A stretch of 64,000 bases of DNA, from positions 434,001-498,000 of the forward strand of contig JASCOD010000001.1 in NCBI GenBank assembly GCA_029959615.1. The letters run 5' to 3'. This DNA is from Flavobacteriaceae bacterium PS02338 (GTDB lineage: Bacteria > Bacteroidota > Bacteroidia > Sphingobacteriales > Sphingobacteriaceae). Below the pieces are notes generated by a model. The model searched no databases, was not told the DNA's origin, and worked only from the letters and a program-made list of their open reading frames with translations. The stretch's first letter is position 1, and each line of letters starts with the position of its first letter. Shown here piece by piece: positions 52,317 through 61,161 of the stretch. The position numbers and the translations under genes were made by a program.

Positions 52317-53363
52317 ATGATGGAACGTAAAGACGTAAAAATTTCTCGTAAGAAACCTATATTTCCAGTAAGTGAAAACTTACACAAATATTTACGCACC
52401 TACCAACGCGATGCCCGTTTGCCTATTAAATACGAAGATCTCAAAGCTTTTACCGAAAGTTATCCGATTATGGATAAAGACGGTAAAGACACCTTATGGG
52501 AAAGCCCCATTTATGCCCAAAGTCAAATTGAGGAACTACACAATGGCCTAAAAGTAATTTACGCTAAGCTAAAGGCCTCTGGAAATTTGCGAATTGTAGA
52601 GCACAAGTACATCGACAGGATTGACTACTGTACTTTTGGTAATACGCATCCATTTCGAATTAGGATTGTCAATAGACTAAATGATGTGTACGATTACTTC
52701 TATGTGAAAAAGGCCGACTCTTCTAGAATTTATGGATTAGAACTGGAAGAAATTTTGTCTCCCAATCAGGTTAATTATTTGGTAGATGAAGATACGATGA
52801 TAGAAGAACATATTGTGGGTTTGCCCGGCGATGTCTTCAATAAAGGTAAAATTCATCAAGACGATTTTAATCCTACTCGTATAGCTAAGGAATTTGTAAA
52901 ATTCAATGAGCGCTGCTTGGTTACTTTATTGGGCGATATGCGTTCTTATAACTTTGTAGTACAAATCACTCCCGACTTTGACGATATCCAATTTCGTATT
53001 CGTGCTATAGATTTTGATCAGCAATTTTATGAAGGCAATATTAAGGTCTACATGCCTCAGTTTTTTAAAGAGAACTTCCAATTGGTAAAACTATGCATGG
53101 AACATCTTACCGAAAAAACGGTGCAGCAGTACAAACAAGAAGAACTTTCTTCTATTGTGCATCGCGTACGAAGCGAGCGCCATCGCTTAACCGATTTGAG
53201 AGATGTTTCTAGAAAGGAAGAACTAACAACAAGTGAGAATATCCAAAAATTGAAGAGAAGTATGGCAGAATATTATCAAGATCCTGCTTATAAGGAATGC
53301 GAAAACATGACGGATATTATCGAACTCAATTTAAAGAACATTATTAGGCAAGTAAAACTATAG
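52317..53363 (+). CDS. Conserved hypothetical protein (348 aa)
   Basis: A soluble protein without signal peptide. It begins with MMERKDVKISRKKPIFPVSENLHKYL; characteristic parts are SYPIMDKDGKDTLWESPIYAQSQIEEL, VEHKYIDRIDYCTFGNTHPFRIRIVNRLND and CLVTLLGDMRSYNFVVQI, RAIDFDQQFYEG. The D-x-D-Q segment and the order of motifs faintly recall kinase-like folds, but I cannot confirm it. Single gene. Function unknown. Confidence 0.65.
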   Translation: MMERKDVKISRKKPIFPVSENLHKYLRTYQRDARLPIKYEDLKAFTESYPIMDKDGKDTLWESPIYAQSQIEELHNGLKVIYAKLKASGNLRIVEHKYIDRIDYCTFGNTHPFRIRIVNRLNDVYDYFYVKKADSSRIYGLELEEILSPNQVNYLVDEDTMIEEHIVGLPGDVFNKGKIHQDDFNPTRIAKEFVKFNERCLVTLLGDMRSYNFVVQITPDFDDIQFRIRAIDFDQQFYEGNIKVYMPQFFKENFQLVKLCMEHLTEKTVQQYKQEELSSIVHRVRSERHRLTDLRDVSRKEELTTSENIQKLKRSMAEYYQDPAYKECENMTDIIELNLKNIIRQVKL

Positions 53364-53490
53364 GCGCTAAGACTCTGTAACGCAGACAACTCCTCAAAAA
53401 TACCCAAAATGTAGATTTGTTTTCACATTTTTGCGGTCCCTCATGGGGTTCAGCTTCGTCATTATATTTTACTTACTTAATATTCGTTTC

Positions 53491-55014
53491 ATGAAAAAAA
53501 CAATTACTCTATTTTCTTTTCTTCTACTCACTTACGTTGCGACCTACGCTCAGGTCAGTGTATTTAAATCTAATGTTCCTCAAGTTTATTGGTTAACATT
53601 TATGCTAGAAAACAACAGACCATCTGGCGATTTACTCTATTATAAGTCTCATGCGCAACCTGCATCTGGGGTTAATAGCTTTGACGTTACAATTGGACGT
53701 TATAAATTTGCAACCTCAACAGAAATTATGAGCATCACCCTACAACAAATCGAGGGGTTTAGCGCCAATCTTTTTTTTCCATCTCAAAATGGAATTGCAA
53801 CCGATAACCAAGGTAATATTTATGTGTCTAGTTATGGAAGTATGAAAATCTACAGATACAATGCACCATCTCAAAACTCAGGAAGTGTCACTCTTAGTCC
53901 ATCAGCAATTTACACTATCCCTACGGGTGACGGGCCAAAACCTTTAGCAATAGATGGCTCTGGCAACTTATTTATTGGAGATGGTGCTAGTAAAGTTTAT
54001 AAGATTTTGAATGCAAATTTAGCCAACAATGCTACATTGAGTACGGCTTTTTTAACCATTCCTTACGGAAGTGGAAGTTCTTATGATATCGATTTTGATG
54101 GTCCAGGCAACTTATATATAAGCAATGTGGGCAAGAATATACTAAAATATTCGTCTAGTGGCACGTTACTCTCTACAATCACTTATAATGTTGGTAATAC
54201 TACGCTTTCTTCTGCAGCAGTAGCTGATAACGGTACAATTTTTTTTAGTTCTGGAAATAATGGAACCATTGCAAAATACGATCCTGTAAGTAATACAACT
54301 TCCGTGTTTGCGGGTGCTTCAGGTATTTACGGAGATGCAATAGACGCTTCTACGACGCCTCCTTACAGCAACGCTAGATTTTATAGAATAACAAATCTTG
54401 TTTTAGGAGGTAACGGGATGCTCTTGGCATATGATGAAAGTAATTATAAAATTTTCAATATAGTTCCTGGTGCTATCGAAGCTACTCTCCCTTTATTGCT
54501 TACCAATTTTAATATATCAGTTGCCATAAACGCGGCCAACTACAAATGGACGATGGCTTCGCAAGCAGATGTTGTTAAATACGTACTCCAGTCATCAACC
54601 GATGGAAAAACTTTTAAAGAGATAGCTACAGTGCTACCAGTAGAAGGTCAATTGAGCTACAACTACGCTGATAATTTATTCCAACAGGGAACTTACGTTC
54701 GTTTAAAAATTGCTTATAGCAATGGAAAAGAAGAGTTTAGTGATGTGCAATTTATCAAAAACAAATTAGAGAAAAATCAATTTCAAGCTAGTTTAACTGC
54801 TGATAGATTAACTATTAAAAACGAAGTGCCAGGAAATTACACCATTAAAATCATAGGTTTAGACGGTAGGGTTTTGTTTTCTAAATCCCAGTCTCTAGAG
54901 AAGGGCTCTAACTTCATTGGTTTAAAGCAAGGAGTTATAAATACTTCTAATATCTATATTGTAAATTGTACGGGTACAAACCAAAATCATTCGGTTAAAA
55001 CCATTGCAAATTAA
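53491..55014 (+). CDS. Secreted NHL-like propeller protein with putative T9SS sorting domain
   Basis: A 507-residue protein from ATG 53491 (KKTITLFSFLLLTYVATYAQ signal peptide); the frame is open to a TTG at 53431, but that part does not look like a start. NHL-like repeats (NGIATDNQGNIYVSSYGSMKIYRY, KPLAIDGSGNLFIGDGASKVYKI, YDIDFDGPGNLYISNVGKNILKY) form the middle. The last 80 residues (ASLTADRLTIKNEVPGNYTIKIIGLDGRVLFSKSQSL...) resemble T9SS type A sorting domains, so the protein is probably exported to the cell surface. A -7 box TAGATTTG lies at 53412-53419. Confidence 0.75.
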   Translation: MKKTITLFSFLLLTYVATYAQVSVFKSNVPQVYWLTFMLENNRPSGDLLYYKSHAQPASGVNSFDVTIGRYKFATSTEIMSITLQQIEGFSANLFFPSQNGIATDNQGNIYVSSYGSMKIYRYNAPSQNSGSVTLSPSAIYTIPTGDGPKPLAIDGSGNLFIGDGASKVYKILNANLANNATLSTAFLTIPYGSGSSYDIDFDGPGNLYISNVGKNILKYSSSGTLLSTITYNVGNTTLSSAAVADNGTIFFSSGNNGTIAKYDPVSNTTSVFAGASGIYGDAIDASTTPPYSNARFYRITNLVLGGNGMLLAYDESNYKIFNIVPGAIEATLPLLLTNFNISVAINAANYKWTMASQADVVKYVLQSSTDGKTFKEIATVLPVEGQLSYNYADNLFQQGTYVRLKIAYSNGKEEFSDVQFIKNKLEKNQFQASLTADRLTIKNEVPGNYTIKIIGLDGRVLFSKSQSLEKGSNFIGLKQGVINTSNIYIVNCTGTNQNHSVKTIAN

Positions 55015-55019
55015 TAAAA

Positions 55020-55046
55020 AAAGGGCCTCAAGATTTGAGGCCCTTT
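55020..55046. terminator. Bidirectional terminator
   Basis: AAAGGGCCTCAA and TTGAGGCCCTTT form a perfect 12-bp stem with a 3-nt loop between the convergent genes ending at 55014 and 55048. Confidence 0.9.
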
Positions 55047-55047
55047 T

Positions 55048-55608
55048 TTATGCATGCTGCTCTTCATGAACACCTTCCGCAAACTCCTCTACCATTTTAT
55101 CGTTAAATGCTGGTAAATCTTCTGGGCTACGACTCGTTACCAAACCTTGATCAACTACTACTTCTTGGTCTACCCAATTAGCACCGGCATTTACTAGGTC
55201 TTTCTTAATGGATTTGTAAGAGGTCAAAGTTCTGCCCTCTACTACTTCCGCATCAATTAAGGTTTGCGGCCCATGGCAAATGGCAGCTACAGGTTTGCCT
55301 TTTTTAAAGAAATCCTTCACAAAAGCAACAGCATTTGGGTTACCCCTTAAAGCGTCTGGATTAATAACTCCACCTGGTAATACCAGCCCATCAAAGTCGT
55401 TCACATTTACTTCTTCTACGGCATTGTCCACTTCAATTTCTTTGCTCCACTCATGGTTTTTCATCCCTTTGATGCTTCCTTTTTTAGAAGAAATGATTTG
55501 CACATTGGCACCTTCTTCTTTTAACCTATTTAGTGGTTCAAATAATTCTGATTCTTCGAAGCCATTTTCTGATAGAATGGCGATGTTTTTATTGCTTAAC
55601 TTTCCCAT
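55048..55608 (-). CDS. DJ-1/PfpI family protein (YhbO/YraA-like)
   Basis: A 186-residue protein. NIAILSENGFEESELFEPLNRLKEEG opens the domain; the nucleophile is Cys111 in AAICHGPQTLIDAEVVEGRTLTSY, with the adjacent histidine; GLVTSRSPEDLPAFNDKMVEEF is the late motif. Relatives are described as glyoxalases or protein deglycases, a matter of debate, and as stress proteins. Single gene, convergent with the propeller gene. Confidence 0.92.
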   Translation of the reverse strand: MGKLSNKNIAILSENGFEESELFEPLNRLKEEGANVQIISSKKGSIKGMKNHEWSKEIEVDNAVEEVNVNDFDGLVLPGGVINPDALRGNPNAVAFVKDFFKKGKPVAAICHGPQTLIDAEVVEGRTLTSYKSIKKDLVNAGANWVDQEVVVDQGLVTSRSPEDLPAFNDKMVEEFAEGVHEEQHA

Positions 55609-55685
55609 TTTCTTTACGTATTTAATAAAACAATCTTATTTAATACAAGAAGTTTAGAAGGATTGTTTTCGGAAGTTGAATATCG

Positions 55686-56381
55686 TTAGCTAATGATAAC
55701 TATAACCGAAGAGTTTTGAATGTGGTGAATGCCAAACCCCTCGTATATCACTCGGCTTACAATAGCTTTGATAGGATTTGCATCTTTAAATGAGCTGATG
55801 TCATAAGCGAAAACTAGTTTCTTTTTATCGTCAGTTAATTTAAATCCCATACTTTTCAGCTTATTTCTATTTGACTTAAGTAAGACGTAGTCCTTCTTAA
55901 GTTTTTTATACTTCGGAATGGTAATGGTAATAAACTGGTCTACCTTTTTAAAATCTAAATAAAGATTACTTTCGGTATTCAAGAAAAAATGAAAATGGGA
56001 GTGTTTACTCTCGACAAGATCAAAAATGACCTCATCAAATGTTTGGCTGTCCATTTGAACAGTACGTATGGCAGCTGTTAGTTGCTGTAATTGTAGTTCT
56101 ATCGAATGCTTTCTGCTTTCCAAAAAACCTTTAATAGACGGATTTTCGCGTTCTAGTTTTTGCAGAACTTCTAAAGTTTGCTGTAGCTGTACAATTTCTG
56201 TGTGATTGGGATTTTCTAAATTATGAAATAGGAATAGATAACGATTGACTTTTTTTAAGGCTTTTTGATGGATGTGTGCCTGCTTGTATTCCTTTTCTTC
56301 TACAAGATCTTCAATTAGTTTTTCGAGCGCTAATTTTTCATTTTCGTAGAACTCTAATATTTCATCTAGTTCTGTTTTCAT
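55686..56381 (-). CDS. Coiled-coil hypothetical protein
   Basis: A 231-residue soluble protein. The first 120 residues are helical and charged (TELDEILEFYENEKLALEKLIEDLVEEKEY, HIHQKALKKVNRYLFLF, QLQQTLEVLQKLEREN), consistent with coiled coils. The second half is alpha/beta (NLYLDFKKVDQFITITIPKYKKL, KKLVFAYDISSF). Its stop-to-start gap with the glycosyltransferase downstream is 2 bp, so they form an operon, but it does not resemble sugar enzymes. Function unknown. Confidence 0.65.
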   Translation of the reverse strand: MKTELDEILEFYENEKLALEKLIEDLVEEKEYKQAHIHQKALKKVNRYLFLFHNLENPNHTEIVQLQQTLEVLQKLERENPSIKGFLESRKHSIELQLQQLTAAIRTVQMDSQTFDEVIFDLVESKHSHFHFFLNTESNLYLDFKKVDQFITITIPKYKKLKKDYVLLKSNRNKLKSMGFKLTDDKKKLVFAYDISSFKDANPIKAIVSRVIYEGFGIHHIQNSSVIVIIS

Positions 56382-56383
56382 AG

Positions 56384-57136
56384 TTAATCATTGGTCCGTC
56401 TATGTTTTAAAAAGTAGAATACCAAATTTCCAGCGATAACAAAGTGGTTAATAATATTAGCAATAAAACCATAATAATGATTAAAAATATGGAAGCGCTC
56501 TTTTAAACTTTCGCGATGTTTTTTCTTGCTCATACCGCCCACCAAATATTTAGCGACATACAAGTGTGTATTTACGATACTGGACGCTTTTTTAGCAATT
56601 TTGATAATCCAATCGATATCTGCACTATATTTATAGTGTAAATTGTAAGGTTCGGTTAGGCTACGTTTAATATAAATGGCTTGATGGCTAATGTTCATTC
56701 CATACTTAAAACTGCGCCATGTAAATGTTTCTGGTGCTTGATGCCTTCGTCGTCCCAAACTATTCCAGTTCTCGTCGTACATTTCTGTTTCTCCGTAGTA
56801 AATATCTGCGTTGGGCGCTGCCGCAAAAACCTTTTCTACGGTATCTAGTTCGTAAATTTCATCTCCCGAGTTCATGAACAACACGTAATCGCCAGCAGCT
56901 AATGCCAAACCTTTGTTCATGGCATCATAAATGCCTTCGTCTTTTTCCGAAATCAGCTTTGCTAAACGGCTTTCGTAATTTTGGATAATGGCTAGAGTGC
57001 CGTCTGTGGATGCGCCATCGATTACAATATATTCGATGTTTTTATAGCTCTGGTTAAGCACCGAAAGCATCGTTCGTTGGATATCTTTTACATTGTTATA
57101 AACGATGGTAATTACACTAAGTACGGGTTTGCTCAT
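56384..57136 (-). CDS. Glycosyltransferase family 2
   Basis: A 250-residue GT-A enzyme of the WcaA type. SVITIVYNNVKDIQRTMLSVLNQSYKNIEYIVIDGASTDGT is the nucleotide-sugar site, NKGLALAAGDYVLFMNSGDEIY carries the DxD-like metal site, and SHQAIYIKRSL is a typical later motif. A hydrophobic segment at the C-terminus may anchor it to the membrane. It overlaps the next upstream gene by 4 bp. Together they probably build a surface polysaccharide or glycan. Confidence 0.92.
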   Translation of the reverse strand: MSKPVLSVITIVYNNVKDIQRTMLSVLNQSYKNIEYIVIDGASTDGTLAIIQNYESRLAKLISEKDEGIYDAMNKGLALAAGDYVLFMNSGDEIYELDTVEKVFAAAPNADIYYGETEMYDENWNSLGRRRHQAPETFTWRSFKYGMNISHQAIYIKRSLTEPYNLHYKYSADIDWIIKIAKKASSIVNTHLYVAKYLVGGMSKKKHRESLKERFHIFNHYYGFIANIINHFVIAGNLVFYFLKHRRTND

Positions 57137-58416
57137 TTCCTAAGTTTATCCATTTGGTTTAAATATAGGTAATAGTGTTGTTCTGCTATAACTTGCAAAC
57201 TAAACCTAGTTTGTGCCCAAATTCTAGCATTTTCAGCCAGAGCTTTTCTGTCAACCGTATTCATGATCCACAAAATACCTTCGGCAAGCTCTTCCGAGTT
57301 GTACAAGTTGGCCAAATAGCCGTTGTGTTTGTGCACCACCACATCTGTAACTCCCGATGTATTAAATGCAACAACTGGAATACCACAAGACAAGCTTTCT
57401 AAGGCAGTATAACCCATACTTTCTTCAATTGACGGAAAAAGAAAAACATCCGCAGCATTATACAGATTTACTAGAACTGTATCGTTAGTTACCTTCCCAA
57501 AAAATTTATGGGGAATAGCTATGTGATCTGCTTCTGTAGTGCCATCACTACCATAAAATAGTAGAAATAGATTTTTATTTCCCACCGCCGGATTAGAAGA
57601 TAAGTTTGCAATGGCTTCTTTAAGCTGAGTAAAACCTTTGTGCCTATCTGAAGTTGATGGCATGTAACCTGCAAGTATGATGAAGCAATCTTGAGGCAGT
57701 CCTAACGCAGCTCTACATTTATTTCTATCCTTCGGAACAAAGAAGTCTGTATCTAAAGCATTAGCTATAAAAAAAGACTGCTTATCTTTCGTTAAACTGG
57801 CTTTAGAAGCTGATTCTCTCATCCATTTACTGGGAGCAATAATCTGAAAATCAAGTTTTTCATAAGCTTCTTTTTTTAACGCCCAAGTACGGTTTGATAA
57901 ATCCTTCGCACTTTTCCCTGACAAAACCGGACAGCGTCCACATTCTTTCAAAAACCCATCGCAACTGTAACGAACATGGCAACCACCAGTAATTGGATTG
58001 CTGTCATGCAGTGTCCAAAAAATCTTCTTATTGAAAAAATAGTGAAGCTCTTGAATATTCTTTGGAGAAAAGAAGCCATGATTTATCCAATGGATATGAA
58101 TGATATCGGCATTCCTTAGCTCCTCGATTTCCTTTGGAGAGATTCCAAATCTCTGTAATGAAAAGGGGACGGATTTATCTTTTACAAACAGTTTAACCAG
58201 ATATCTTTCAGAAAGGATATTGAATACTGCTTTAATTTTTCTAACTAATGAATTTGCATAGGTACTTACACCAGATTGCTCGTCGAATTGATACAGCGTT
58301 ACCACGCTAGAATCTACACCTATTGCTGCTAAAGCATTATTTAGCCTCAACACGGCCCTTCCGGCGCCACCATTGCCATCATATGTGTTTAAGTGTACAA
58401 CTTTCAAAGCAATCAA
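57133..58416 (-). CDS. Glycosyltransferase family 4
   Basis: A 427-residue GT-B enzyme. GGAGRAVLRLNNAL near the N-terminus is the acceptor-side loop; the C-terminal half has ILAGYMPSTSDRHKGFTQL and the donor-binding FLFPSIEESMGYTALESLSCGIPVVAFNTSGVTDVV with the EX7E pair. Length is normal for GT4. First gene of the operon; its stop overlaps the GT2 start by 4 bp. Confidence 0.92.
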   Translation of the reverse strand: MIALKVVHLNTYDGNGGAGRAVLRLNNALAAIGVDSSVVTLYQFDEQSGVSTYANSLVRKIKAVFNILSERYLVKLFVKDKSVPFSLQRFGISPKEIEELRNADIIHIHWINHGFFSPKNIQELHYFFNKKIFWTLHDSNPITGGCHVRYSCDGFLKECGRCPVLSGKSAKDLSNRTWALKKEAYEKLDFQIIAPSKWMRESASKASLTKDKQSFFIANALDTDFFVPKDRNKCRAALGLPQDCFIILAGYMPSTSDRHKGFTQLKEAIANLSSNPAVGNKNLFLLFYGSDGTTEADHIAIPHKFFGKVTNDTVLVNLYNAADVFLFPSIEESMGYTALESLSCGIPVVAFNTSGVTDVVVHKHNGYLANLYNSEELAEGILWIMNTVDRKALAENARIWAQTRFSLQVIAEQHYYLYLNQMDKLRK

Positions 58417-58576
58417 AAATACATTTTATTGTTGAAATACGTCAATTGAGTAAACGATAGAAGCTTTGGATTAAGCTTTCAATCAGGATAATTTTAAATA
58501 AGATTTCGTTGAGCAAGATATTTTTTGTTTAAAATCACTTAATTTGGTAGTATTAAATCATTGCAAATTAACGCTT

Positions 58577-60112
58577 ATGAGTATCAGTTGGGGATATTCT
58601 CCTAAAAAAGAAAAATACATTCCTTTATCAGATTTTCCTGCAGATAAATATTTGATTATAGTAAGACAGGCTATCGAAAACTTAGGTTGGAAATTGAGCC
58701 ATGTTTCAGAGTCCGGAATTATTGCCTATACACCACTTTCATTTCAGTCTTATAGCGAAGAAATTTCGGTGAGGATACAGAGTAATTTTGCTGTAGTTAA
58801 AAGCGAGTGCGTAGGTATTCAGCTACTTTTTAATGATTATGGGAAAAACGAGGCCAACTTAGAAAAGCTATTTCATGAGTTTGAGTATGTACAATACCAT
58901 TTACAGGAACAATGGGATGAACAGGTGAAAACTTTCCATGAGTATGTAGCCCTGCAAGATGATGAGTATTTTGAGAAGGCTCCGTTAGCCGTAAAGAATA
59001 AGATAAAAAACGTTTTCTACCTCTTTTTTCCTAGAAAGGGTTATGTAGTTGCGCCAATATTGCTGTTGCTTAATATTTTCCTTTTCATTGCCTGGATTGT
59101 CTTCATAGTTGCTGTACCTATATATTTTGGCTTTAAGGGCTTAACTCAAGAAGTATTGACCCAAAAAATTATAGATGCACAACTCTTTGGGTCATTAAAC
59201 AGGAAGTTAGTTTTGGAGGGCGATTACTGGCGTTTAATTAGTTACCAATTTTTACATGCCTCGTTTAGACACTTGTTCTTTAACATGTACGCTTTTGTTT
59301 ACTTGGGTTTAATGATTGAAAATAAAATTGGGTGGAAAAATTTCCTGCTCATTTATATCCTAAGTGGAATTTGCGGCGGATTGAATAGCATTGCTTTTCA
59401 TGAGAATATCTACACTATTGGTGCCTCTGGCGCAATTATGGGGCTTTTTGGAGCCATGATGGCTTTATTAATTAATCAATTCTTCGAGAAAGTGGCTAAT
59501 AAAGCTTTACTGGTAAGCACTGTTTTTATTTTAGTCATTATGCTAATTAATGGCAGTATTAGCCCTATGGTAGATAATGCTTGCCACTTAGGTGGATTGA
59601 TTTCTGGCTTCGTAATCACATATATTCTGGTTTTTGATCATCGATGGAATTTGAAGAAGGTTTCTCCCACTATTAAATACGCGATAATTGTGGTTGCATT
59701 TGGCGCTATTAGTTATGGTACTATTGCGCTTACGCCAGTTTATCAGCATGAAGAATTTGCAAAATTAAAAGCGGAGTTTGACAAAAATATGAGGGCTTTT
59801 GATCAGGTTTTATGGATGAGGGCAAACTACTCTAAAGTTGAAAAAGAGCAGTATGTTTACCAAAATGGGATTAAACCAAGTAAAGCCAATTTAGAAGTAA
59901 CAAAGAAAATGGCTCAACTTAAATTAAATGAGCATTATACTTTAGACAAGAATCTCAAGACAGCACTTGCTCAGGAAACCTACCAAGCTGCAGAGCTTTT
60001 ATTGAAAGATGTGAGATCCAACCATCAGTATAGAGGTCAGGTATCGGACAAAATCAATAATATCATTAAAATGCAGGTGAAATTTAGAGATAGCCTAAAG
60101 AAGGCAAATTGA
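58577..60112 (+). CDS. Rhomboid protease with large soluble N-terminal domain
   Basis: A 511-residue protein from ATG 58577 (MSISWGYSPKKEKYIPL); an upstream TTG at 58544 is unlikely. The first 150 residues are soluble and alpha/beta. A membrane part with about seven helices follows (about 160-380). The serine is in TIGASGAIMGLFGAM and the histidine in NACHLGGLISGF; the helix LHASFRHLFFNMYAFVYLGLMIE is typical. About 125 helical residues end the protein. This layout is the larger rhomboid form, unlike the compact one at 30411. Confidence 0.88.
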   Translation: MSISWGYSPKKEKYIPLSDFPADKYLIIVRQAIENLGWKLSHVSESGIIAYTPLSFQSYSEEISVRIQSNFAVVKSECVGIQLLFNDYGKNEANLEKLFHEFEYVQYHLQEQWDEQVKTFHEYVALQDDEYFEKAPLAVKNKIKNVFYLFFPRKGYVVAPILLLLNIFLFIAWIVFIVAVPIYFGFKGLTQEVLTQKIIDAQLFGSLNRKLVLEGDYWRLISYQFLHASFRHLFFNMYAFVYLGLMIENKIGWKNFLLIYILSGICGGLNSIAFHENIYTIGASGAIMGLFGAMMALLINQFFEKVANKALLVSTVFILVIMLINGSISPMVDNACHLGGLISGFVITYILVFDHRWNLKKVSPTIKYAIIVVAFGAISYGTIALTPVYQHEEFAKLKAEFDKNMRAFDQVLWMRANYSKVEKEQYVYQNGIKPSKANLEVTKKMAQLKLNEHYTLDKNLKTALAQETYQAAELLLKDVRSNHQYRGQVSDKINNIIKMQVKFRDSLKKAN

Positions 60113-60124
60113 TGTTCCTATTTC

Positions 60125-61027
60125 TTAATGTAGTATTTTCTCGTTAACGTACCGTTTAATTCTAGTCCACAAACTGCCTTTTCTATTTGCTAGAAAATGT
60201 TTGATCGCCAAATAAGCTTCCTCATTTTCTATAATTTCGTCTGGAAATTGAGTAATTGGTTTAGGATTAATGATGACATTATAAATATCATTAATTCCAG
60301 AATGGACACCGGTGCCATCATGCCCAATATTATTTACCAGAGATTGAGAAGGATTTAAGGTTAAGCCACCCTTGAGAAACACGCTTGCATACCAACGAAT
60401 AGCCCATGAATTGTTTTTCCCATTCTTGAATTCTTTCATCTGTTTCCAAAAGTTCATGGTGCCTTCTATCGAAAATCTATTAATCTTTTCTCGATCAAAT
60501 TGGGCCAACAATTTATCGATATCAGGCTCGAAATATTGCCAAGCACTTTGCCAAGTAGCCCATCCCCAACTACTTGAAGCTCTATAAAAGAAACTTTCTG
60601 GGAAATCTCCTTCTTTTAGATGATACATGTAGGCGCCAATGTGCATTACTTTTTCCTCATCACGATAGCGATTTAAAGCTTCGTTAAAGTAGGTTAAGGT
60701 ATGAGGAGAAGTAATCAGATCATCTTCAAAAACAATTACTTGTCCATAGCTTTGATTGAGCTGTGTAACACCTTCAATAATTGAGTTGGCTAAACCTTTA
60801 TTTGTTTTACTTTCAATAATTTTTACCGATTTAAATCCATCAATGGTTTTAATCAAGTTTCTAACCTCACTTACTTTCGCTTCATCTTTTGGAGTTTTAG
60901 CCCCATCAGAAAAAATATAGAGCCTGCTGTCTGAAGCAAGAAAATTTTGTTTTAGAAAATTTACAGTACGTGCAGTATGCTGCGGACGGTTATAAACAAA
61001 TAAAGCTATTGGAGCCAGGTTTTGCAT
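60125..61027 (-). CDS. Glycosyltransferase, GT-A fold
   Basis: A 300-residue enzyme. APIALFVYNRPQHTARTVNFLKQN opens the GT-A domain, RLYIFSDGAKT and VIVFEDDLITSP carry the acidic metal site (EDD), and SSSWGWATWQSAWQYFEPD is a distinctive aromatic motif of this group. It resembles GNT-I-like / capsular glycosyltransferases. Donor and acceptor unknown. It lies in a region with two more glycosyltransferases and a T9SS cargo gene. Confidence 0.85.
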   Translation of the reverse strand: MQNLAPIALFVYNRPQHTARTVNFLKQNFLASDSRLYIFSDGAKTPKDEAKVSEVRNLIKTIDGFKSVKIIESKTNKGLANSIIEGVTQLNQSYGQVIVFEDDLITSPHTLTYFNEALNRYRDEEKVMHIGAYMYHLKEGDFPESFFYRASSSWGWATWQSAWQYFEPDIDKLLAQFDREKINRFSIEGTMNFWKQMKEFKNGKNNSWAIRWYASVFLKGGLTLNPSQSLVNNIGHDGTGVHSGINDIYNVIINPKPITQFPDEIIENEEAYLAIKHFLANRKGSLWTRIKRYVNEKILH

Positions 61028-61161
61028 GGCTAAAAATAACTTTAATAAATCAAATTATAACTTTCAGCACATATTTTTAATATCCCAATTTGCTTTCCAA
61101 TAAGGATGAATGATAAGATCTGCAATTAAATTTCCAGGGAAGATTGCACATAAAAATAGAG